Assembly (NCBI GenBank): GCA_000226015.1
Contig: JH152810.1
Location: 117,502 to 149,526, forward strand
From: Mnemiopsis leidyi
Taxonomy: Eukaryota; Ctenophora; Tentaculata; Lobata; Bolinopsidae
Reading direction: 5' to 3'
Length of the DNA: 32,025 nt
Position 1 is the first letter of the stretch; every line of letters begins with the position of its first letter. The notes under the pieces are model-generated. The model did no database searches. It saw only the letters and a list, made by a program, of their open reading frames with translations, and was not told the origin of the DNA. Made by a program: the position numbers and the translations under genes. This document shows, piece by piece, positions 10,701 to 22,700 of the stretch.

Positions 10701-13700
10701 GAAGGTCCTGGAAAATAGATTCACATTTTTCTTGAAAACTGCAGAATTGCTGGTTGAATATAGCGGAAAATAACCCGAGACTGATCATTGAAATTACTTA
10801 TAATTTGATAATTGTCAGAAAATTACGAGGAATTAAACAGGAATTGTTCATTTCAGGATAGTATATCCCGTGTGTGGGAGAACGCTGTAGAGAATTCCTC
10901 AAATCTTCTCCCCAGCTCTTCTGTTCTTGGTAATTTGGATTTTTGTGCTAACAAAAATCTAACACAAAGTTAAGAATTTTTATATTCCCTTGACTCCACA
11001 AGTTGAATTTAACGAGTTCTCATGTCAGTATTGACTTCTCAACTGTATGATTCACTCGTTTACCCTTGATATTTGATATCTAATTTCGATGAATCACAGC
11101 AATTTTCCCTATTTTAAGATACAATCAAGTCTGGAGACAAGTCTTATAAACTAAATAAGCGAGATCTCTCTTCAATGCTCACTGCACCGTACGAGGAGCT
11201 TCAACCTTTTGAGGTTTTTTAAGTTGGACCGAAATCTAAAGAAATCAGATTTTTCAATTTTTGGGTGATTTTGATGTTACTCTGGCGATAAAGTTGAGCG
11301 CGAGTGAAACAATAATCTCCAATCAGTTGTAAAATTTATATTGTGTCTCTGTATGATAACTGTAACTGTAGAATTTTCTCGTATGTGGAACGTGGTAATT
11401 CAAATACAAACCCATCAATGTGTCACATGGTCTGACTTGGGGAATTTGAAAATCTTACAGCACATAATGAAGCAATACATTGGGTCCGGCATTGGGTCGT
11501 ACATCAAAATCCCTGCGGGCAGTTATGCTTTCAAGTTTGAATTTTCTTTAAAGTCCTTATAAAAATGATCAAAATTTCCCAAACACAAATAAATTATCCC
11601 CAGCCAGCAGAAGAAATCTACCCGGACCCCACGGATGAGATCCCATTTCTCAACGCCCTGAAAGACAAAGCATCCGCCTTACTTGACCCAATGTCCGCCC
11701 AACAGTCCCTGAGAAAATTGGCTAAAGCAACCTTGGATAACAAGACAGGGAAAAAGCTGGATCGCAGTGTCGAGATGTTGCTGGCTGAGTATATGTCGCA
11801 CAAATATCTGGAGAAGGGAGGCCGTGATCACAAGGTAAATAATTCTAACTATCGTGCTATCCGCTATCGTGCTATCCGCTATCCTGCTATCCGCTATCGT
11901 GCTGTCCGCTATCGTGCTATCCGCTATCGTGCTATCCGCTATCGTGCTATCCGCTATCGTGCTATCCGCTATCGTGCTATCATGCTATCCGCTATCGTGC
12001 TATCCGCTATCGTGCTATCCGCTATCGTGTTATCCTCTATCATGCTATCCGCTATCATGTTATCCGCTATCGTGCTATCGGGCTATCAGCTATCGTGCTA
12101 TCCGCTATCGTGCTATCCGCTATAGTGCTATCCGCTATCGTGCTATCCGCTATCGTGCTATCCGCTATCGTGCTATCCGCTATCGTGCTATCCGCTATCG
12201 TGTTATCCGCTATCGTGCTATCCGCTATCGTGCTATCCGCTATCGTGTTATCTGCTATCGTGCTATCGTGGTTGTTTCATTTATCATGAAATTTGGTCTT
12301 CGATTTTGGATTTTTTCAAGCTCTGAAGTGGGTTTTATAAACGTATTAGTATAAAAATTACCAGCAGGATTTCGAATTACTGCTTTACTTTTTATTTGCA
12401 ACTTTTATTTTATGATTTAATTGTGATTTTCTGACTTAAAAAATGGTGATTTTATATTTATAATTTGTAATCATGGCATGACGTGACCATGGCATTGTGT
12501 CCTTAAGAATGACGATTTTTTTAACTTTCTACATTTTTATCAATCCCATGGCACCGCCAATTTACCGACTCTTATCAGGTCATGAGTGAGGAATTTTCGT
12601 CATCGTCACCTAATTCTATACTAATGAAATTTACGGCTGGAATATTTTATGGCTCGATCAGCACTCAAAATTATTTCTTCAGAATTTTGCTTTCTTATAG
12701 TCAAAAGACAAAGTCAAATACTCAGATTTCAATCAAAATTTCGCTGAATTGTATAACTGCACACAAAATATAATTGGAAATAAAACAAACTCTTAGTAAC
12801 GTCCCTGACACAAAAAGCTGCCTACCTAAAATCTAAATCCTGTTATATTCAGGACTGGTTGGATCACGCTACAAAACTACAGGAGACCTTGTGCAGGGAC
12901 TCCACTCTGAGGACAGATAAACAGGTGCAGCTGGCTTGTCAGATCATGAAGCGGCAGGGCAAGTAAGTCCCGGGTTTTGAGATATGCATAGTAGGGCCCC
13001 ATAGTAGGGCCCCATGTAGTAGTCGCATAGTAGATGTGGTCGCTCTGAATAAGATGATATTTCATTCATATGCAGAAAGCTAAAGAATATGAGCCAAATG
13101 CTAATACCCTATTTAAATGGTTCTTTATTGATAAAGGGTTCTACCCTAGGGCCCTTTCTCGGATAGCCTTAGAATTAAAACGTTAGCTGTCGTATAAAAA
13201 TAAAATTGTTTGGCTGTATTGATGCTGTTTTGCTTTTTGAAAAGAAAATATTACATAAAGTGGCAGCTGACTAAGACTTTTACTGCGACCACTGCCTGAC
13301 ATTTATTTCTAGAGCCTCCTGGTAATTCCCTTCTTCTGCGTTAAAGTCACAGTTCTGTCGAAACAATTTCGGGGATTTTCGGGTTAATGAATGTTCATTC
13401 TATCTTCGCTCCCCTGTAACTGACGATCCCTAGTATGTGATTATCACCACTTTAAAATATTTCAGAGCAGGACTTGAGTCGCTAGACATGGACCTACTAT
13501 CGATGGAGGTGATGGTAGCAAGTCAACGTATCAGTGAGCGGACTAAGATGGTAAAGTTCGATCTGAAAGCTCTTCAACTTTCCAACAGGACGCGTTACAT
13601 ACAGGTATGTAGGTATGCCCCTCCGTGTAACTATTTCCGAGTTTTTCTTCGGTAGTGCTAGTTTCTAGAAAACAGTAACACCTCGATACACCGTGCCTCT

Positions 13701-16700
13701 ATTTACCGGGCCCCTCAAATGACCGGGCTTTCTCCCTTTCCCCCGATATTTCTCAATGCAGTAAAACCTCTATCGTCCGTACCTTTATTTACCGTATCCC
13801 TGGATTAACCGGGCCTTCTCCTCTTCCCCCGCGAGGCCCGGTAAATAGAGGTTTTACTGCAGATATTGTTATTTTCCCGTTGGTCAAACCGTTACAGAAA
13901 CTATTTAGACTGCAACTCCAGGGTATGTTGTGTGGTCGAGATCCAGCAAGTATCTCCCCTACTGACGAGGAAACGCGAACTCTCGGAGTCAAGCTCAAGT
14001 TATTGTCCGGGTTTAAGAAAGCTAAGATAACATACTGTCCTGATACCTCTCCTGTAAGGGATATTATTGCCAAGGTGAAGAACGCAAAAATATGAATGAG
14101 ATTTAACAATTAAAAATCTTAAAAATCGTTTAACAACGCCAGGATAATATATATACTTTTTGATAGTTTGACTCTCCCACTTTAAGGATTATGTAGTTTT
14201 CTGCTTGTTAGAAAATTGGGAAGGTAAAAGTATTTTCTAAATCGCCAAAAAAATAGATGGTGTAATTATGAACTTTTTGATTTTTTTAATCATTCTCCCA
14301 TCCCGCATTTATTTGGTCTTGATATCAATAGTATGAATTTCGAATGTTTCATTTGAAATTGTAGACCAGTCACCAAAACACCTGACTCACACTCTACAAT
14401 CGTGACAGATGAACACGACGTTCGAAACGGCTGTAACACTGCGGAACTTCTCTACACATTGGGTAGAGAGTGCTCCGCTCATTCAGAAGTGTTTGCAGAG
14501 TTCACAAGATTCTATCACTTTACAGGAGGTAGAGAAATTTTTGTAGTTAGTATTGGATGAAATGATCTGGCTAGTTAGTTCTTTAATCTTATGATGGGAT
14601 AGAATATAGATATTCATGGCGTTCTGCAAAGTTTTCATTTTCATTCTTAGTGGTATTCAGATTCATCGTATCAACCAATCGGCTGTGTAACTGGTTTGTT
14701 ATGACTTATACAATTACATTTAGCTAACCCACAACACTGCTTTAGATAATCGACAGAGTTACGGATTGCTACAAAAAGGACTCAAGGATTGTCCCTGAGG
14801 AGCTCCGCCCTTGGTTTGACAAATTTACTCGTCAGCAGAAAGTTCTCAGAAATATACTGAAGGTTGTTAGAATGGAATTTTGTACAATAATGAACGGTTT
14901 TTATATGACACACTATGATTAAAAACACTTAAAACTGTTCAGTGATCGATTGATTTCTCCAGGTGATCATGTGTTCATTTCAGGTGATCCAAACGTTCGA
15001 CGATTTTGGAAACTACACTCAATCTATTCTTGAGTTACACCCAGTGTTACAGACCCCTGTATCCACGGCAACCATGAACAGTGACATCCAGCTGATAACC
15101 GGTGGGAATGATACGACTTTTATGTGACAGCTCTTTAGTTTATGAAATATTTTTCAATCCAAATCATAAAGGTTTTCCTGGGACATCAGGAGTTAGCCTG
15201 CTGTTGTATCTTACAAAATAAGAAGATCCGAATTTTGAACTGTTTAAGCTGCAAGTCCATCCTTGATATATCCATGTTTTATGTCTATTGTCATTATCAC
15301 ATTATACATTATCCACATGTTACCCTCTCAGATCACTTGAAACTATACATTCAACATACGGAAGATATTGACTTCAACGTATTCGTTCCGTTTAACGATA
15401 CAGACTTAATGGAACAGGTCAGGATAATTTATTTCTTCTCTAGGCTCTAGAACAATGATCACAATGATTTATAAGATTTTTTGTCAGGAATGTTTGTATG
15501 AGTTAATTAATTTTTCCTTCCCATCAGTGGATAAAAACGAGTAATGAGCTAGTTTGGTCTGGAATAGTCTTCTCAAATGTTAACAATACCCTTCCACCAC
15601 ATATCAGATACACTTTACGCATGAACGGTAAGAATGTTAGATTTTTAGCTTCTGTATTTTAAGTACGGGTTCGTTTTACTTCCATTCTGCAGCATTATGT
15701 ATATTAATTATGCATATCGAAATTTTTTGACGTCAAACTTTAGAACCCCATCGAATCTTACTGAAAACTTCAAAGAAATATGATATTTATATAAAACATA
15801 CATGCTGCTACTCGGTACAAGATGATGTACGTTATATACAAGGAACTGAAGCAGCTGGGTTCCGTCCAGACTCAATTCTTTACACTCATCTCGATATGTT
15901 CGTATAAAACGTTATGTATTGTACGTTATATACGTTATATACGGCACTTACAGCCTTTTTTCTGATTTATTTGACAAAGAAATTGCATTATTACACAGCA
16001 TACACCATATAAAATGTCATTGCATATATTCAGATATACCATAGTAGCATAATAACATACAAACTTGCAAAGTGGTAGTTATATATATGTTTTCTTTTTG
16101 AGAGTTGTATTTTTTGTTATTGTATGGAATAGAGTTCTCGGGTGCAAGTTGCAATAACTGTAAAACTGTTCGGCAGAGGAATCTGGATTCTTGCTGTCCC
16201 ATACCTGATGAAATTGAGAAAGAAATCTCTTTATTACATACTGTATCAGATATCATTTCAAATATGAATTGACCATGATCTCTAAAAAGTACGAAGCTAT
16301 GGTTTCGTTTGGTGAGTTGCAGAATCTCCTGGCTTCGCTCTACTTCATATTCGGGAACAGAATTCTTCAACCTATCCTGTCTTTCTTCTTCGGACCCTGG
16401 ACATCTAAGGTCTCAAGCCATAGTCTCCAGAGCTTTAATATATTAGCCAATATAAAGCCCTACTTTGAGGTGCATCACAGGGACGAACGTTCGTTCCTTC
16501 TAAAGTTTGGTAGTTTGAAGGATCTGTCGTACCTGGAACGTGAGGATGTGTCTCTGTACTCTGTCTCGGAGAAGGAGTTTGTTTTCGTCCGGACCAAACC
16601 AGGAATCGATCTATACAACACGGAGCAGCATCCTTTTCTCTTCGAGATACAGCACACGGCAGCTGTTGAACTTTTGACAGTACCACTCGACACCGTCTTG

Positions 16701-19700
16701 GAATACTTGAGGAGCAAGCCTGCTAGAGACGGCAGCAACATCTCCTTTCTTTACAACACCGGACGCAGTGGATCTACCTTGTTGGCTGCTATGATGTACA
16801 AAACAAAACAGTTTGTGGTTCAATCGGAGCCCAATCCAATCCTGAAGTTGGCTTTGATATTCAACGGGAAAGATTATGTTATCAGCCGTAACACAACGAA
16901 GTATCTTAATTTGGTCCGGGCAACGATTCTCCTTACATGCCCTGATCCAAACAAGCGTTATTTCATTAAGCCGGCTCCTTGTTTTATCGTATCTCTTTTT
17001 CCGCTCCTCAAACAAGCTCTACCTGGCATTACCGAGCTGTTCAACTACAGAGCCATTATTCCAACCTTAGTATCCTATAAAAAGCTGTTTGGAAACTACC
17101 TTACGAACGTCGCGAATAAAGGAATGCTCCTGCTACCTTTCAACTATAGAAACATCTGGAGGAAGATAAAACCCGAAAATGACGTTGGGGAGAAAGCGTT
17201 TGCTATCCAAATTCTGATGACAGTTCATGCCTTCCTCCTGGAAACTCGTGATAGAGACGACATCAAGACGTTCACCTACGAGGCCTTGATGGAGAAGAAG
17301 GTGGAGTTCACGGAGAGGCTGCTCAAGGAGGTTGGTGTAGGAGAGGAGTATGTATCTGACGCTCTGTCTGCCCTGGACAACCACTCTCAGGCCAAGTCTG
17401 ATATCACCAACCAGCTCCTCGCTATTTCTCGTAGTCGTAGTAAGAAGAACACGGTTTCGGACGGATGTGTTGAGTGGATCAGAAAGATAGCGTATGAGGA
17501 ACTTGGTATAGAAATTGACAAAGATACCGGACAATACTCAAAACTAGAATAGATGATAATATGTGTTGCTGTCTAGCGATTGTTGGGGGCACTTGATTTC
17601 CAGCCAATCTTAACAGAATGTGAACGTACATAAGTATGAAGTATTTTTATCATTATGCCGGATGCATCTTTGAACGACATTATTATCCTAATCAGACTCT
17701 ATATTATAAGATATCAATTTTATTATTGCAAGGTTTTGTTTAGAAACATCCTATTTTAATTCGGACACTCCAACAGCCACATGTTACACAAGTGTAACAG
17801 CCAATAACAGGAGGCCGAATGTACAAATATACAAACACGCCAGTGACGGTTAAGGTAGTGTGTACCATACTTTTATCGCCCGAGACTTCGCTGCAATGGA
17901 AAGCTACTTACATTTAACCCTCACACCCGATTTCTCGAGCATTTGGCTGAGTGGACCGTGGGGAATCGAACTGCTAACCTTTCGATTGGCAGACAGACGA
18001 TTTAACCGACTGCGCCACTGAGCCATTAAAATTAGTGCTTGTTACAAGTCAAATGAAAATAAGAAAAATTCAAATTATGTATTGGTACTCATTTGAATCA
18101 GTCTAAGTCCTTCTAACATCGATTTTTCCTTGTACATAAAGTTAGAACTTTAAGTACAAAGAAAAAATTACAAAAAAATAAGTACATACAAAGAATATTC
18201 TCTGATAGAGTGACCTGCTATGTTTTAGGGAAAAAATGCTGGGCCGTTAATGAGTGTCACCAAATTAAAATATTTACCAAAATTTTAGCGGCTTTTGAGT
18301 AAAATCTCAAAACAAGACTATTTCAAAATCTCAACATATTTTTGATTGTCGAGGTAGAGTACTGGCACTGTTTCATTAAGATCTAAACGGCCGTTTTCTG
18401 TATACTCATTAACATTAAGATCTGCATTCGGTGCGGCCGTTTTTAAAATAATCTTTTGATTCAATAGTTTTGTCCAACAAATCTGGACTTTAAACTTCAA
18501 AGTTTAAGTTTGATGATTAATTCCCTGCTTTCCTGAAGGAAATAAGCATTTGATTATAAGGCAGTAAGATTTATTGATATTCATGCGTAAATTATGACGC
18601 GAGGTTTAGATAAGTGGAGTTACAACGACATGTCTTCAGTAAAAACTACTATATCCACAGTACTGAAACACGCTCGTTCTCATGCGCTTAGGTTTATAAG
18701 TTTATAGGGTGTTAACTTATCAGATAAATCATAATTAGTAATGGTTTTTTAAGCACACCATAGTAGTCTTGACAACTAACACTACGTTACCATAACAACT
18801 TATAACACTACGTTACCATAACAACTAACATTACATTACCGTTACAATAGTAGTCTTGACTTGAGTTTACTCTCTAACAGGTGCGTTAAAGGTCGGGACG
18901 GGCGAGATAGCAGAGAGATTCTGGTCTCCCAATCCCATGAATGGGTTTTCACATCGCCGTTACGAATGGTCCGGCTTTGTTTTCCTTCAGGTTACTCGCA
19001 TCTTTCAAAATTTAGTTACTATGACAGCGTAACCAGAACGTTACCAATATAAATACGACACCAGCTACCACTTCGTTTCCATAAAAAACTATAACTACGT
19101 TACCATGACAACTAACACTTCGTTACCATGACAACTAACACTACGTTACCATGACAACTATACGTTACCATGATAACTGACACTACGTTACCATAACAAC
19201 TAACACTTAGTGATATATAACACAGGACATAGTGGACAGATCGTTGATATCACTACAACAAGAACGTGCCGGTTACCACGACAACTAACACTAAGTTACC
19301 ACGAAAACTAACACTTCGTTACCATGACAACTAACACAACGTTACCATGACAACTAACACAACGTTACCATAACAACTAACACTTAGTGATATATAACAC
19401 AGGACATAGTGGACAGATCGTTAATATCACTACAACAAGAACGTGCCGGTGTAACCCCCTCTCAAGTCCTGCCTGCCAGCTACATCCAGGAGATACCCTA
19501 CCCCTGCCATTGTTGGGACGCGTGAGTTCCTTCTTCAGTCACACGAGATATATTCTGCTGTGTCAGGAACTGTTTGAAATGATACCATTTGTACTCAATA
19601 TTAGATCCTGACATTTGTCGGGGGATTGGTAGACATATATAGATACGAGTTTGATGTTGAAAAAGCTTTCAATAAACATGTGTTAATCGTCGTCAGCTCC

Positions 19701-22700
19701 GACAGTTTCCTCACAGTATTTCTGACGCTTATCCCAATCTTAGGTTTCTCAAGAATTCCATAATGGTTCTCCCCCTTGCTCTCTGTGTCAGTTTCATGTA
19801 CAGTGTCTGTGTGATAGTCCGGAATGTGGTTCATGAGAAGGAGATGCGGATAAGAGAGGCAATGCAGCAGGTTACCATGGGAACCATACATGGATCTTAT
19901 TACTGTTTTTCTAAAGCTTACTACATATTTTCTTAAACCCTTTGATTACAACTATATTCGATGACTTCTAAAAATTTATCAAATGTTTTATCACATTTTC
20001 CTTATTGAAACAGATGGGTCTGAGTAACTCTGTCCACTGGTGCTCCTGGTTTGTTACCAGCATGCTACAGATGAGCGTCACCGCTACCATGCTTGTGTCC
20101 ATCCTCTTTTTTGGTGAGATTAGCTAGTTAGTTATATCTCATCTGTTAATTTAAAAAGTCTTTACAACCAACTTTAATGAATGATTTACAGCCTGAAGTT
20201 TTTCTCCTCCGAACATTTCACCACAATAATCCCATCTCTTTACCAATTTACGATCCAGGGAACATCCTGCGTCACAGTAACCCGCTGTTGCTATGGTTAT
20301 TCCTCCACGCCGGTGCTCTGGCAACGGTCAGCTTCTGTTTTCTACTCAGCGTCTTCTTCAGGTAACCAGCTCTGAGCTCAAGAGTTTGCCCTTGAAAATT
20401 CGTGACAGGTTCAACTACGTTACATTATTATGACACAATTTTATTGGATTTTTCCTCTTTTGTTGTCTCACTGTAATGATCGATTTGATAACAGATTGAA
20501 TAACGCGACTAAACAAAACAAGAAGAATCTTGTATATTTTACCAGATAAATCTTTTCAGTGAAGCGAAGTTAGCTGCTGCTGGGTCTGGACTGGCTTACA
20601 TCGTGATGTACCTTCCTTACACTTGTATCTCTCAAAGTGACGGGGGTGTCGGCACTTGGAGCAAATACGTTGTGGTAAGTGCACTACTTTTACATTACAA
20701 CTATTCACACGTGGAGATGAGAGACTTTACTATAGCAATCTACTGTAGCACTAGTCCTATAGAGCTATAGTAAGCTTGTAGAGTACTACTTCTAGTCCGT
20801 ACTGGGCCAATAAATGAAGTGTTTATTTTCGTAGTCATTAAGCCCAGAAACCCTTCTTAAAATATTAATTAAAATTGTTTATCAAAGGTCGCTTATCTGA
20901 CATATTCTTCTGATTAAATTATACGGATTCGATTCGTCACGGACGAATGTTCATTTTCTAACTTTCTTATTACCGAAAACCTGATTTTTAATTTTTTTAA
21001 CAAAATTAATTGCTATAATTTACACCAATTACCAGCCATTCCTTTTCTTAAATTGTTATAATGCAACTTCCAGAGTCTGTTCAGCACAAGTGCGTTTGGT
21101 ATGGGTATGGAGTACACTGTGCGGTTTGAAGAGCAGGGTGTAGGTCTTCAGTGGCACACTCTTACTCAAGGAGTTGTAAGTTATCTGGCTCTGTGAAGTT
21201 AAACGTTGAAATGATGACAATTCAAAACTGCGTGATGCAGATAACTTGAGAACAGGAATTGGATAATTGGTGTTTGAGTGAGCTAATTTTTTAAAATCAG
21301 GGGCATTTTACTTATTTTCTATCTGTTAAGGCTTCAATCTGTTAAGGATTCTATCTGTTAGGATAGATTAGGATTCTATCAATATTACAGTTTCCAACGG
21401 ACGAGTACAACATGATGCGATGTTTTGCGGCTCTGCTTGGTGATGCTATCATCTACTTTCTTCTGGCCCTTTATATCGAGGTCCGTATGTACTGAGTACT
21501 TGTTATAATGTTAATATGTTATGTTCTTATTAATTGATAATACTGACTCTAATCGGCTTTTAGAACTATGAAATCTACTTCTAGTATTTCTTCGAAATTC
21601 CGAGACTTAGTTCCGTGACAGCACTAGCAGCCAGCAGGTTATCAACCTACAAAAGATTTACTGGCTCAAGATATTTCTTTTTTTTGAATGAGAATTTTAG
21701 TTTTTGATTTGGAAAACAAACGCGTAAAAGCCAAATACCCAATAAATCATAATTGATTTCTATTGACATAGAATTCTTGTTAAATAACATTAACAGCTTT
21801 TCCCTAATTAAAATTACACCCAAATTTCTCCAGGGAGTTTTCCCTGGTCGTTACGGAGTTCCAAAACCATGGTATTTCCCACTTAAGTTCCTGTTCTGGT
21901 GCAGACATCCTTCTCCCAGTAGAAACAGACACAATTCTTTTGAACTTCCCGGTGAGAGAGCATGACGTTTTCTAAAACCGATCATTTTGAATACAAACTA
22001 AGTCTTTTACCTTTCAAATCCCGTATTACTATTAATCGTCAGCTTGCAGCTTAAGTTCACGCTTGATAGCGATGGCCAATACTAATATAAGTCAGCTTAT
22101 TCTTATAAGAAATAGTTAATTTGCTCCTTCACTCTTATGCTTAAACGATGTTAGTATTTTCTGCTTTATCACAAATCCGAAATTCTAAAAAGAAAGCAAT
22201 CTCGTTACCATGATCATCAGCAGCATCATCATCAATATAATTAGTAGCAGTATCAATATCATCATTATCACAAGTCACATGTCTTGCTACAATCTATAAC
22301 AAGAATTGCTGTCGCTTTGTGAGGTCTCAGGCGGATGCTACTTTTTTTTCTTTTTTTAACCCGCAACCTGCCAAAACGCGGGGTGCCAGTTGGGTGTTTC
22401 TTCTGTGGGGCTTGCTTTCACTGTGCGAACCGACCTCTGGCCTCTGGGGTGCCGTAACGGAGTTTCCAAGTTTATGCTTCTATTCTTTTGTAATCGGTTA
22501 CCATGGTTATCTTTCTCATCGTCCGACGGGATTCATTACAATGTCAGAAGCTTGTCCTAGGTCTGTATCATTTATCTCAGACATTCTTCTTATAATTGTC
22601 CGATTTTTTACAACTGTCATTACTGACGCGTTATTGAGTCCAAAAATTTCTTTCATTCTCGTAAGTTTTCTTTTTATGAAATCCCCTAGTGCTTTTTCGT

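Noticed and set aside
11565..12354. Long open frames coding YRAIR/LSAIV repeats
   Set aside because: They come from a 15-bp minisatellite. Only 11604-11834 is coding (ABCA exon 7), and the donor at 11835 ends it.
13789..14109. Minus-strand 106-codon ORF with a hydrophobic start
   Set aside because: It overlaps ABCA exon 10 and the MITE-like element; exon 10 is clearly coding on the + strand ([12 protein letters not shown]).
16435..17534. Several antisense and alternate-frame ORFs of 64-134 codons
   Set aside because: They are shadows of the sulfotransferase-like gene, whose own frame is longer and carries family motifs.
17952..18025. A functional tRNA gene on the minus strand
   Set aside because: A and B boxes are present but the acceptor stem does not close and non-tRNA sequence follows, so a SINE head fits better.
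18318..18500. 60-codon minus-strand ORF
   Set aside because: No recognisable domain, no splice or promoter context, and low-complexity surroundings.
18770..19380. Regular repeats considered as a CRISPR array
   Set aside because: The 23-bp units are contiguous and have no unique spacers. The genome is clearly eukaryotic, so this is a minisatellite.
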